Positions 1 to 7,041 are shown, numbered from the stretch's first letter. The stretch is 8,054 bases of DNA from Acetobacteraceae bacterium (GCA_030039695.1 JASHVB010000919.1:1-8054), one strand, 5' to 3'. Numbers and translations: made by a program. The notes: generated by a model not told the origin, from the letters alone.

Positions 1-1585
1 AGAGGCCCATGCCCATTCCATGCGACTTCGTGGTAAACAGGGGCTCAAATATACGTTCGACATCGGCATGATCAAATCCGACGCCGCAGTCGGCGATACT
101 GATATGTGCATAACCGCCTGCTACTTGGGTTGTCGAGATCTTGATCACTTTCGCTCCGCTCTCCACCTCGTACATTGCCTCTAATGCATTACGTATCAGA
201 TTCACGAGAACCAACTGAATTTGAACTCGGTCTCCGTCTACCTCCAGCGGTCTGTCGAGCAGCCCTAGAAGTACACTTGCACCAGCCTGGTCGATCTCGG
301 TCCTTTCAATGGTGAGAACGTCTCGTATCGCGTCATGAATGTCAAACGGATGAGTGGCCTTCTGATGTGTCTGGGCTAATGACCGGATGCTTGCAACAAC
401 AGCCGTCGCGCGACGACCATCACTTGCGAGCCGCGATAAGGCGCTACGTGCCTCTTCTAGGTTTGGTGGATCTCGCGAAAGCCAGCGAAGGCTGGCTTCA
501 GCGGATGTAACTACCGCGGCCAATGGTTGTTTGATTTCATGAGCAATTGACCCAGCAAGCTCTCCGATTGCAGATAGTCGCATTCTCGCAGCAAGCTCGT
601 TCTGTAGCTGCAGAAGGCGTTGTTCCGCTAAACGGCTATCGGTGACATCCAAAATAATTCCGTCATATTCGACGTCGCCATCGGGCAGGATCTCTGGATG
701 TCCTTCAGCTCTAAGATACCTGGTCTGACCGTCAGGACGTACTGCGCGGTACTCAGCCTGGAAGACAACGCGTGCGTTCGCGGCCCGAAATAGCTCACGC
801 TCGACTGCTGGAAAGTCATCCGGGTGAATTCGGTCAGCCCATGTGCGGTAGGATATAGAAGGTGCGGGCTCGATCCCGAACAACCGATAACATTCGTCTG
901 AAGCTCGAGAAACGCCTGTTCTGACATTCCAACGGAAGTGTCCCATTTGTCCGATGCGCTGGGCCTTCAATAAAGATGTCTGGGCCGCCAGGAGCTTCTC
1001 TTCCGTCTCGATGCGCCTACGATTTTCAGATGCAATTGCTTCAAACCGCTGTGCGTTTCGAAAGGAGATCTCCCCTTGGCTCAGGAAGAAATCCAATAGT
1101 TCGATTGATGTGTCGTCGTCCGTGGTGCGCTGCTTTTCAGAGATCTCGAGATATAGAACCGACGATGCCCCTTCGCCAAATTGCGACGGAATGCACACCA
1201 CCTGCAGGGGGATGCGCCGGCGAGGGTAGCCGCTCAGCAGAGAACTGATTTCAGCCGGATTTTCGGTGGTTCTTGGTTGGGAAGACCTGAATGCTTGATC
1301 GATGAACGCTGTGGGTGCGTCGATAGTTTCTGTCGTGCCCGATCGCAACACAACGCTCTCGCAATGATGTGCCTCAACAGCGAACGCTGACCTGCCTTCC
1401 TGATAGCGCACCAGAATACCATAGTCTGCTCCCGATACTTCCATCGAGGCGGACAGCAACGCACGGGCAACATCTTCCGTCTGGATCTGCTCCGAAACCT
1501 TCAACAGCGGGCGGACCAGAGCCAACAAGTTGACAGTTCTAACGTCTCTCAGGCCGGAAATATCTTCACGATTGCCAACGCCCAT
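1..1585 (-). CDS. Sensor histidine kinase, GAF-PAS-HisKA-HATPase, C-terminus cut by window edge
   Basis: Cytoplasmic-type two-component sensor kinase that would autophosphorylate on His and pass phosphate to a receiver, probably the divergent one at 2038. Translating the minus strand from ATG 1585 gives 528 open codons to the window edge. A GAF-like segment spans about residues 20-180. A helical linker leads to a PAS fold at about 212-318, with the usual HPDD at 254-257. The H-box reads HEIKQPLA with the phospho-acceptor at H349, the N-box Asn is N466, and the G1 box DCGVGF starts at D499. The F-box FEPLF is at 513-517 and the G2 box GMGMGL ends at the edge, so only a short C-terminal tail is missing. 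No membrane segment is seen. An in-frame TAA directly precedes the ATG and fixes the N-terminal limit; a weak GGA lies 9 nt upstream. The GAF-PAS-kinase order resembles the C-terminal third of very large Ser/Thr kinase-ATPase-GAF-histidine kinase hybrids. The signal is unknown. Confidence 0.93.
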   Translation of the reverse strand, partial: MGVGNREDISGLRDVRTVNLLALVRPLLKVSEQIQTEDVARALLSASMEVSGADYGILVRYQEGRSAFAVEAHHCESVVLRSGTTETIDAPTAFIDQAFRSSQPRTTENPAEISSLLSGYPRRRIPLQVVCIPSQFGEGASSVLYLEISEKQRTTDDDTSIELLDFFLSQGEISFRNAQRFEAIASENRRRIETEEKLLAAQTSLLKAQRIGQMGHFRWNVRTGVSRASDECYRLFGIEPAPSISYRTWADRIHPDDFPAVERELFRAANARVVFQAEYRAVRPDGQTRYLRAEGHPEILPDGDVEYDGIILDVTDSRLAEQRLLQLQNELAARMRLSAIGELAGSIAHEIKQPLAAVVTSAEASLRWLSRDPPNLEEARSALSRLASDGRRATAVVASIRSLAQTHQKATHPFDIHDAIRDVLTIERTEIDQAGASVLLGLLDRPLEVDGDRVQIQLVLVNLIRNALEAMYEVESGAKVIKISTTQVAGGYAHISIADCGVGFDHADVERIFEPLFTTKSHGMGMGL

Positions 1586-1738
1586 TTATAACATTCCGGT
1601 CAGAAGCACGCAGAAGTAGACACGAACGCTGCAGCCCGTTCCGGTCCTTTAGCTTAACTCGAGATCCACTCCGTCGCAGTCGGGATCAGAATTAGAGCAC
1701 CAACTTGCCAAGCCAACTATACTAGAAGATGAGCGATT

Positions 1739-1750
1739 ATACCTTCGTAT
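1739..1750. repeat. Short inverted repeat ATAC-cttc-GTAT, copy 1
   Basis: The sequence ATACCTTCGTAT has 4-bp arms and nearly repeats the element at 1826-1840 (shared pattern ATACCTT, 1-2 bases, GTAT). It lies about 150 bases upstream of the kinase start. Two similar dyads in one divergent intergenic region suggest an operator pair; no regulator can be named. Confidence 0.4.
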
Positions 1751-1825
1751 GGTGCAGGAACGCCGGACTCTCTTCTAGCCTCCGCTTCCTAACGCCATAA
1801 CGGCTGACGAAGGCACAAGTGCGCA

Positions 1826-1840
1826 GATACCTTTTGTATC
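1826..1840. repeat. Short inverted repeat GATAC-ctttt-GTATC, copy 2
   Basis: Perfect 5-bp arms GATAC and GTATC flank CTTTT. The core ATACCTT..GTAT matches copy 1 at 1739-1750; the centres are about 89 bp apart. It lies about 200 bases upstream of the receiver start and 8 bases left of the palindrome at 1849. It could be an operator half of the divergent pair; chance is possible for so short a motif. Confidence 0.4.
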
Positions 1841-1848
1841 GAGCCTAT

Positions 1849-1865
1849 GGGAGGCGGCGCCTCCC
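1849..1865. repeat. 17-nt GC-rich palindrome in divergent intergenic region
   Basis: GGGAGGCG and CGCCTCCC are perfect 8-bp arms around a single central G. As DNA it is a strong two-fold symmetric protein target. As RNA it would fold into a 7-bp stem with a GGC loop, without a following T-run, so a terminator is unlikely. It sits about 170 bases upstream of the receiver gene. Confidence 0.45.
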
Positions 1866-2037
1866 GAAATGGGGTATTTCAAAACTCCTGCAAACTCGCG
1901 GGACATTTAACTGGCTTCGTTGCTGATTGGGTAGGCGCAGTCGACCAGCTGTCGCGCTGCTGCACCAGTTCGCGGAGCCAAAGAAAGGCTCGGTTCTTGC
2001 CTGAACGTAAACGCAGTCATCGAGTAGGAACTAAGCC

Positions 2038-2412
2038 TTGCCATCCCCACACATCTCACTAATTGACGATGACATATCGATGCTCAAGGCGGTTGGCGAC
2101 CTGTTGAGAGCACTTGGCTTTAGCGTCAACGCCTACTCCTCGGCAAAAGCCTTCATCGGCTCACCAGAGTGCAGAATCACGAACTGTGTGATCACGGATA
2201 TTCAGATGCCGGGACTAAGTGGGATAGAGCTGAAGAGGTGGCTGGATCGGGAACGAATCGTCACCCCGGTGATAATGATCACTGCACGTCCCGAGTCATA
2301 TCTTCCCGAGCGAGCACGACGTAGTGGCGCAATTTGCCTGCTTAGAAAGCCGTTTGAAGTGAGCGAGCTCTCTGAGGCGCTCAGGCGAGCAGGCCTGAAC
2401 GAGGGTCCGTAG
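2038..2412 (+). CDS. Receiver-only response regulator (FixJ-type CheY-like domain)
   Basis: A 124-residue single receiver domain that would accept phosphate from a histidine kinase, probably the divergent one beside it. The key residues are all present: acidic cluster D10-D12, phospho-acceptor D54 in the segment TDIQMPG, T82 and K104 in RKPF. The end of the domain is the end of the protein, so there is no LuxR-type helix-turn-helix as in full FixJ/NodW regulators. The 157 bases to the next gene are too short to hold one lost by frameshift. The start is TTG at 2038, backed by AGGA at 2026-2029, 8 bases upstream, and by the receiver fold beginning at once (PSPHISLIDDD). Such lone receivers act in phosphorelays, as phosphate sinks, or through protein partners; which applies here is not visible. 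Confidence 0.92.
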   Translation: MPSPHISLIDDDISMLKAVGDLLRALGFSVNAYSSAKAFIGSPECRITNCVITDIQMPGLSGIELKRWLDRERIVTPVIMITARPESYLPERARRSGAICLLRKPFEVSELSEALRRAGLNEGP

Positions 2413-2569
2413 TGACGTTCAATCATGCGGAATATGACCGTCGGCCGCCGAGCCGCCTCGCGCGGGTGGCATACCGACATATAAGGGGAATCGCCGTCCG
2501 TATAGTTGGCCGGCTCGCGTGGCGTTGTATCGTTGTGTGGCGGTGTTTTTCCGTTAAGGAGCGAAGGCA

Positions 2570-3118
2570 ATGCCCACGTTTATGGTAAGATCCCTACAAA
2601 GCTCAATCGTGCTCGGCGCCGCACTCCTGGCGGCGTCTGGAGCGGTTTGTCATGCACAGCCAGCGAACTATGTTGACCCGCTCCCGCCTAAGACGATCAG
2701 CGAGGTGAACGCGACCTATCACAGGCTGATAGAGGCAGAAAATCGTCATGACGTTGCCAAAGTGCGAACCATGGTCTGGGACTCGCCGTCGACGCTGTTC
2801 GTTGCAAAGACCGCAACAGCGGCAGAAGGCAATTGGGCCGGATTCTGGGGCAAGGACGTGGTTCTGCAGCACTTCAGGGAGCTCTACTCAGGCATATTCG
2901 TCATGTATCCCGATTATGCCAATCTGAAGACCGTCGGGCTGACTTCCAATATCGCGGAAACCTATGTCCCTCTGAAAATATCGGTGGCATACGCTGGCCA
3001 GACGCCAGTCCCGAAACCATTCCTGATGATTGTCGATTGGATTCGCACGCCCGCTGGCTGGAAGTTGGCGACCGATGTTGCCCTGCCTGTCCCACCGGCG
3101 CCCCCTGGCGCCAACTGA
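2570..3118 (+). CDS. Exported NTF2/SnoaL-like small protein
   Basis: A 182-residue protein with an N-terminal signal peptide: basic start (R7), hydrophobic core at about 12-26, and a likely signal peptidase I site after CHA at 27-29. C27 follows Val and lacks a proper lipobox, so a lipoprotein is less likely. The mature part resembles the NTF2/SnoaL alpha-beta cone fold: an N-terminal helix with NATYHRLIEAENRHDVAKV (47-65), a WAGFWGKDVVLQHF helix region (89-102), then strands ending in FLMIVDWIRTPAGWKLA (151-167), the usual last strands of this fold. Family members bind or turn over small hydrophobic molecules; no catalytic residues can be assigned here. AAGGAG at 2556-2561 lies 8 bases before ATG 2570 and favours it over ATG 2582. 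It precedes the crotonase gene by 246 bases, so co-transcription is possible but unproven. Confidence 0.82.
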   Translation: MPTFMVRSLQSSIVLGAALLAASGAVCHAQPANYVDPLPPKTISEVNATYHRLIEAENRHDVAKVRTMVWDSPSTLFVAKTATAAEGNWAGFWGKDVVLQHFRELYSGIFVMYPDYANLKTVGLTSNIAETYVPLKISVAYAGQTPVPKPFLMIVDWIRTPAGWKLATDVALPVPPAPPGAN

Positions 3119-3364
3119 CGGTCGCACCACCGGCGAGGACCTTCAAAAAGTGGTGTCTTCGTCTGGTGTCCGACAGAAATCGGCGGGGCGTGATCTCAGA
3201 CCGCTTGCCGGGCCACCGTGCCGAACTTGGGCGGGTCATATCAGGACGCGCGAGGGTGGCAGAGACGGGGGATCGCACCGGCCTGCGCCGGCGCCGCTGC
3301 ACGCCATGGCCGCTAGAGACGGCGGCACATCCACCACTTCGATATCTGACGTGAAGAGGCCATC

Positions 3365-4153
3365 ATGTCCTTTATAAGAGTTGATCTGGTCAAGACGATT
3401 GCCACAATCACGCTCGATCACCCTGTTGGCAACCGCATCGATTTCAACATGAGAATCGATCTGCGTGACGCGTTCAATAGGATCGCTGGCAGCGCGGCGC
3501 GCGTATTGATCGTTCGCGGAGAGGGCGCTGATTTCTGTCTTGGCGGGGACGTCAGAGACTGGCCAGGTGTGTCCGTAGCAAGCCTTCGGCCGCGGATCGA
3601 GGTCTTCGCAAAAGCACTGGATATCCTAGGACGGCTTAGTATTCCGACCGTTGCCGTGGTGCAAGGCGCTTGCATGGGCGGCGGATTCGAGCTGGCGCTG
3701 AGCTGCGATATGATCCTCGCTGCGCGCTCGGCTCACTTTGCGTTTCCGGAGGCACAGCTCGGAATTATGACGTTGCAAGGCGGTATGATACAGATCGCAG
3801 CACGCGTGGGTCGCGCCAAAGCGGCAGAACTGGTGTTCCTATCTGACATTGTTGGCGCCGAGCAGATGGCCGAGTGGAACGTGGTCAACCAGGTTGTCAA
3901 TGATGACCGGCTCGACAGCAGGGTTGCCGACTTTGCGCGGCGCCTAGCCGAGGGGCCGCCTGGCGCTTATGCCGGTACCAAAGCCATGCTGCGCAAATGG
4001 GCGCACGACGGCGAAACGGAAGCCATGGCCGCCCTCTACGACGTGTCGATGCCGCTGTTCGAGACGGAAGACGTGCGGACGGCGCTCCGGAACGCCGCGG
4101 ATGCCGTCAATGGTGGCAAGCAGTTTCCCAGGGCGACGTTTGCCGGGAAATAG
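3365..4153 (+). CDS. Enoyl-CoA hydratase/isomerase family protein (crotonase A)
   Basis: A 262-residue cytoplasmic crotonase-fold enzyme, expected to act on an acyl-CoA thioester, most simply hydrating a 2-enoyl-CoA. The first oxyanion-hole loop is ADFCLGGDV at about 55-63 and the second is GACMGGGFE at 101-109. E109 and E129 (in FPEAQLG) lie exactly 20 residues apart, as do Glu144 and Glu164 of rat mitochondrial enoyl-CoA hydratase, so both catalytic carboxylates appear kept. The length is normal for the family. The C-terminal half (TKAMLRKWAHDGETEA, MPLFETEDV) matches in style the second crotonase at 6040-6825, so the two are paralogs. GAAGAGG at 3353-3359 precedes the ATG by 5 bases. The 246-base gap before it holds no clear gene. 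The exact substrate is unknown; isomerase or dehydration activity cannot be excluded. Confidence 0.93.
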   Translation: MSFIRVDLVKTIATITLDHPVGNRIDFNMRIDLRDAFNRIAGSAARVLIVRGEGADFCLGGDVRDWPGVSVASLRPRIEVFAKALDILGRLSIPTVAVVQGACMGGGFELALSCDMILAARSAHFAFPEAQLGIMTLQGGMIQIAARVGRAKAAELVFLSDIVGAEQMAEWNVVNQVVNDDRLDSRVADFARRLAEGPPGAYAGTKAMLRKWAHDGETEAMAALYDVSMPLFETEDVRTALRNAADAVNGGKQFPRATFAGK

Positions 4154-4254
4154 GCTTATCAGGGCGTATCGGCGCGATCGGCGGGGCGAGGTGCATCTAT
4201 CGTCCTCGTGTGGTCTGTGCTTGGTCCGCTGACCTCGAAAGAAAGGAGCCAATA

Positions 4255-4557
4255 ATGATCTTCGTGGACTATTTGAAATACGGTGATCGGCGCAAGATCC
4301 TCGAACTGCGTCCGGCTCACCAAAAATATCTGTTTGACCTGCGCGATCGGGGACTTCTCGTGGCTGCGGGTTCTTTCGCGGACGACGTCGGAGGCTTATT
4401 CCTCTACGAGACCGAGACGATGCAGTCGGCCGAAGCGCTCATGGCGAACGATCCTTACATCCTGGGTCGCGCAATAGAGCATTACTGCATTTCGCCATGG
4501 GAGGTTCATGCCGTGAACCCGTCGCTCCTGCGCACTACACCCAAACCTTCATCCTGA
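4255..4557 (+). CDS. YciI-like protein (dimeric alpha-beta barrel fold)
   Basis: A 100-residue protein of the YciI/YCII-related family, small ferredoxin-like dimeric alpha-beta proteins related in fold to muconolactone isomerase. Visible family traits are the opening strand MIFVDYLKYG, the helix RPAHQKYLFDLRDRG (19-33) with the conserved His H22, the strand LVAAGSF (35-41), a strand ending in FLYETE (49-54), and the NDPY turn (65-68) carrying the conserved Asp D66. These His and Asp residues are the proposed active-site pair of the family. The open frame extends upstream, but AAGGAG at 4243-4248, 6 bases before ATG 4255, and the fold start fix this codon. It follows crotonase A by 101 bases and ends just before a hairpin with a T-run, so the two are probably one transcript. 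The role in the pathway is unknown; an isomerase or lyase step on an acidic intermediate is only a guess. Confidence 0.85.
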   Translation: MIFVDYLKYGDRRKILELRPAHQKYLFDLRDRGLLVAAGSFADDVGGLFLYETETMQSAEALMANDPYILGRAIEHYCISPWEVHAVNPSLLRTTPKPSS

Positions 4558-4561
4558 CGTC

Positions 4562-4584
4562 GGCGCCTCAAGAAGGCCCTTTTT
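4562..4584 (+). terminator. Probable Rho-independent terminator after the YciI-like gene
   Basis: Beginning a few bases after the stop codon, GCCT (4565-4568) pairs with AGGC (4574-4577) around the loop CAAGA; one mismatch farther out, a G-C pair extends the stem. Five T residues follow at 4580-4584. The stem is short, so the strength is uncertain. Confidence 0.5.
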
Positions 4585-4722
4585 AACATGGCACCGGGCA
4601 CGCTGGACGGCTTGATCTCCGTTTGGATAGCGATCGATCCCCCGCCTTTCAGCGTTTGACCCGGCATTGAACAAGTGTTGGTCCGAGGCTACTACTCATC
4701 CGATAGCCCACTTTCTTGCAGA

Positions 4723-4750
4723 ACCGGAGAGACCACAGAGTCTCTCCGGT
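4723..4750. terminator. Perfect 11-bp hairpin between convergent genes, possible terminator
   Basis: ACCGGAGAGAC (4723-4733) and GTCTCTCCGGT (4740-4750) are perfect complements around the 6-base loop CACAGA. It lies 21 bases beyond the stop codon of the minus-strand CoA-transferase and about 165 bases beyond the plus-strand YciI-like gene. No T-run follows on either strand, so it may act as a transcript-end stabiliser or a Rho-assisted stop rather than a classic terminator. Confidence 0.55.
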
Positions 4751-4771
4751 ATTGTACTGAGCTCGCAGTCG

Positions 4772-6025
4772 TCAGCTGTTATCGTCGTGCTGCTCGAGGT
4801 GCGGCGGCACGTTGGACAGGATCACGCCGGCCTCGGCGAACGCCTGAATATGGGCGTCGTCGTAGCCTAGGTCCCTGAGAACTTCGGCATTGTCCTCACC
4901 TCGGTAGGAAGGCGCGCCCGCCGGCATCAACTGGTCCTTTGAGAACCGCCAGGGCTTGCCCGGGATCTTCACGTGCCTGCCTTGCCGGTCGCTCACCTCC
5001 TCGATCGCTCCCCACCATTTCGACCACTCAGATCCGGCGAAATGCTTCGTGGTGTGAATATCGCCGAAAGCCAGCTTGACCTCGTCGAGCTGGGCATCGA
5101 GCAACCCTGGTGTCGGGAATGTGTTGATCCACTCCTGGACGATCTCATGCAGAGCATCGATATTCCGCCTCCGTAACTCGGTGGTGAGGAAGCGTGGGTC
5201 GCTCGCAAGATCCGGCCGCCGCATGACGGCGAGGAAGTTTGGAAACGTCACCTCGCTGTACAGGCTTGTCGCGATTGTCACCCTATTGCCATAAGCCGTG
5301 GTGAAGAATGGCGAGTCGCTCGGGCCGAGCGCGAGCGGCTCGGCGCCCATGTCGACGTCCGATAACAGCGCGTGGACGAGTTCATTAACGGAAAGCATCG
5401 TTGCGGCCATCGATACGTCGATATACTGGCCTTCGCCCGTCCTCTCGCGCCCGCGCAGGGCGGCCAGGATCGCGATGGTGGCTTCAAGGCCGGTATAGAC
5501 GTCGGCATGCGAATATAAGTCGTGCCGCGGTTTCTGGAGATCGGGCTTGAGATGATCGGCAAAGCCATCGAGAAATCCGGTTTCTGCATGTACTGTCACT
5601 GCATAGGCGCTTCGTCCCGACAGCGGGCCCTTCTGGCCGTAGCCGCTGATCGAGGCGTATATGACGCGAGGATTACGCTTGGCGACCGCCTCATAGTCCA
5701 TCTGGAAATACTCAAGTGTACCTGCACGAAAGTTCTCGACGATAATGTCGGCCGAGTCGCACATCTTCCAGACGATTTCCCGCCCTTCGGGATAGTTGAG
5801 ATCGACACTGATGTTGCGCTTACCGGCGTTCTGCTGGATGTAATACCCCGACAATGCTGCGGCTTTGTCGCGTGGAAAAGCCGATCGCGTGATGTCACCG
5901 CTTGGTGGTTCGATCTTGACAACGTCTGCGCCGAGATCGTGCAAGATCTTGGTGCAATGTGGGCCGGCCAATACACGGGTGAAATCGACGACCCGCAGGC
6001 CGTTCAGGGGTCCGCTACGTAACAT
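4772..6025 (-). CDS. CaiB/BaiF-type (class III) CoA-transferase
   Basis: A 417-residue cytoplasmic enzyme of the family III CoA-transferases, which move CoA between carboxylic acids through an aspartyl-CoA anhydride/thioester. The N-terminal signature is complete: LNGLRVVDFTRVLAGPHCT (7-25), LGADVVKIEPPSGD (31-44), and NAGKRNISVDL (66-76). ENFRAGTLE (97-105) and ISGYGQKGP (126-134) follow. D175 in HADVYTGLEA (173-182) aligns with the catalytic Asp169 of formyl-CoA transferase, and TGEGQYIDVS (196-205) is the usual next block. The length is normal. It starts 14 bases after the stop of crotonase B, with AAAGGAA at 6033-6039 as ribosome binding site, so the two genes form an operon. The pairing suggests activation of a carboxylic acid followed by hydration or isomerisation of its CoA ester, as in carnitine-type or alkyl-acid pathways. 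Donor and acceptor are not identifiable. Confidence 0.95.
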   Translation of the reverse strand: MLRSGPLNGLRVVDFTRVLAGPHCTKILHDLGADVVKIEPPSGDITRSAFPRDKAAALSGYYIQQNAGKRNISVDLNYPEGREIVWKMCDSADIIVENFRAGTLEYFQMDYEAVAKRNPRVIYASISGYGQKGPLSGRSAYAVTVHAETGFLDGFADHLKPDLQKPRHDLYSHADVYTGLEATIAILAALRGRERTGEGQYIDVSMAATMLSVNELVHALLSDVDMGAEPLALGPSDSPFFTTAYGNRVTIATSLYSEVTFPNFLAVMRRPDLASDPRFLTTELRRRNIDALHEIVQEWINTFPTPGLLDAQLDEVKLAFGDIHTTKHFAGSEWSKWWGAIEEVSDRQGRHVKIPGKPWRFSKDQLMPAGAPSYRGEDNAEVLRDLGYDDAHIQAFAEAGVILSNVPPHLEQHDDNS

Positions 6026-6039
6026 GATGAAGTTCCTTT

Positions 6040-6825
6040 TCAGCGCCCGGTGAATATCGCGTGCCCAGGCGAATTGAAGTCGTTGAAGGCCTTCAACCCA
6101 ATCGCCAAGTCGTCACTTTCGAAGATTGGCCTCTGCAGCTCGAACATCGCGAGGTCTGCCGTGGCTAGACCCTCGTTGAGGAATTTGGTGACCAGCGCTT
6201 TCGTCGCCGAATTGGCCCTTGTTGGACCGTGCGCGAGCTCTTGTCCGATCGTTCGGGTCACCTCGTTCAGGCGCGCCTCCGGCACGACCGTGTTGACGAT
6301 GCCCCAGGACTCGAGGGTCGCAGGGTCGTAGCGCCGGCCGAGCAACGCCATCTCTTTGGCCCTCGCAGCACCGGCACGAGCGGCTACGCGCTGAATGCCA
6401 CCCATTAGCGGATGGACGCCAAGCGTCACCTCGACGCTGCCAAGCCTCGCGGTATCGGCTGCGATGATAATATCGCACGCGAGCGCGAGCTCCAACCCGC
6501 CGCCAACCGCCAAGCCGTGGACACTGGCGATGATGGGGACGGAGATTGCCTCGATCGCCTCCAAATAGGGCAGGATCTCGAACTGCCCGTTGTAAATCGC
6601 TGCGCCCTTGTTCTCGAAGAGCGTCAGATCCGCACCCGCGCAGAAATTTCGCAATTTGCTGCGTAGAACGATGGCACGAGCGCCATCCGCCTCGGCCTGT
6701 TTAAGGGCGCCAATCAGCCCATCCATAAGCGCTTTTCCCATCAGGTTGTGAGGTGCGAAGCACATTGAGACGAACGTCACTCCTCCCTCGCGCTCCACCT
6801 CAGTGACATGATCTTCCAGTTTCAT
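6040..6825 (-). CDS. Enoyl-CoA hydratase/isomerase family protein (crotonase B)
   Basis: A 261-residue crotonase-fold enzyme and the first gene of a minus-strand operon with the CoA-transferase. The open frame reaches back to 7020, but the real start is ATG 6825: GGAGAG lies 7 bases upstream, the fold begins at once (MKLEDHVTEVE), and the 65 extra residues have no family resemblance and cross the divergent control region. Oxyanion loops are NFCAGADL (60-67) and GLAVGGGLE (104-112). E112 and E132 are 20 residues apart, as in classical enoyl-CoA hydratases. The C-terminal pattern TKALVTKFLNEG with RPIFESDD parallels crotonase A, marking a shared subfamily. It differs from A in the loop after the first oxyanion motif (about 68-85), which shapes the acyl pocket, so a different substrate step is likely. 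Hydratase is the simplest call. Confidence 0.93.
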   Translation of the reverse strand: MKLEDHVTEVEREGGVTFVSMCFAPHNLMGKALMDGLIGALKQAEADGARAIVLRSKLRNFCAGADLTLFENKGAAIYNGQFEILPYLEAIEAISVPIIASVHGLAVGGGLELALACDIIIAADTARLGSVEVTLGVHPLMGGIQRVAARAGAARAKEMALLGRRYDPATLESWGIVNTVVPEARLNEVTRTIGQELAHGPTRANSATKALVTKFLNEGLATADLAMFELQRPIFESDDLAIGLKAFNDFNSPGHAIFTGR

Positions 6826-6858
6826 TTGCCCACTCTCCGAACATCGGTTCACGGTATT

Positions 6859-6879
6859 GCCATTGTCGACAGGTATGGC
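6859..6879. promoter_or_regulatory. Candidate LysR-type regulator box (T-N11-A dyad)
   Basis: GCCAT (6859-6863) and ATGGC (6875-6879) are perfect 5-bp arms separated by 11 bases, giving the T-N11-A form typical of LysR-family sites. A perfect 8-bp palindrome, TGTCGACA, sits inside at 6864-6871. It lies 34 bases upstream of crotonase B, in the space between that operon and the divergent CMD-family gene, where LysR sites often occur. No LysR gene is in the window. Confidence 0.4.
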
Positions 6880-6953
6880 GACCGTTCGACCATGCAAGAA
6901 GTTCACGAGAGAAGTCTTTCGAATACCATGCTTGAGGCATAAGCACCCATACC

Positions 6954-6984
6954 TTGATAGGAAACTCACATTCACCCGTATAAA
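6954..6984 (+). promoter_or_regulatory. Possible sigma-70-type promoter for the CMD-family gene
   Basis: TTGATA (6954-6959) resembles a -35 box and TATAAA (6979-6984) a -10 box, with a 19-base spacer, slightly longer than ideal. A start near 6991 would give a leader of about 50 bases to ATG 7042. It is a sequence match only. Confidence 0.35.
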
Positions 6985-7041
6985 TGAGGCCGGGTCATGC
7001 CGACGGTAGTCTGAAGGCAATTAATCATCGAGGATCAAGCC

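Larger units (their letters stand above)
1586..2037. promoter_or_regulatory. Divergent intergenic control region between sensor kinase and receiver
   Basis: This 452-base stretch separates the divergent start codons of the kinase and the receiver. No credible gene was found; a 71-codon open frame at 1847 has no recognisable protein character. It must hold both promoters, but I cannot place convincing -35/-10 pairs. It does hold three symmetrical elements listed separately (1739-1750, 1826-1840, 1849-1865). A 5-bp hairpin, GAGCC/GGCTC with an AAAGAAA loop at 1975-1991, lies in the probable leader of the receiver gene. Confidence 0.6.

Noticed and set aside
1847..2062. 71-codon open frame upstream of the receiver gene
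   Set aside because: It begins inside a palindrome, has no recognisable protein character and overlaps the receiver start.
2413..2569. Remnant of a LuxR-type DNA-binding domain after the receiver
   Set aside because: The gap is too short for the domain, and shifted-frame translation shows none of its motifs.
2202..2570. 122-codon minus-strand open frame opposite the receiver gene
   Set aside because: It overlaps the well-supported receiver gene on the other strand and resembles no protein family.
3063..3116. 8-bp inverted repeat AGTTGGCG/CGCCAACT at the end of the NTF2-like gene
   Set aside because: The arms are 38 bases apart, inside coding sequence, with no T-run; likely chance.
3285..3294. 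10-bp palindrome GCGCCGGCGC upstream of crotonase A
   Set aside because: A simple GC palindrome is expected by chance in GC-rich DNA and has no supporting context.
2833..3354. 173-codon plus-strand open frame overlapping the NTF2-like gene
   Set aside because: Its composition is Arg- and Pro-rich as expected of a shifted frame in GC-rich DNA, and the NTF2-like frame has a signal peptide and a ribosome binding site.
6826..7020. 65-residue N-terminal extension of crotonase B
   Set aside because: It has no family resemblance, crosses the divergent control region, and a good ribosome binding site stands before the internal ATG 6825.
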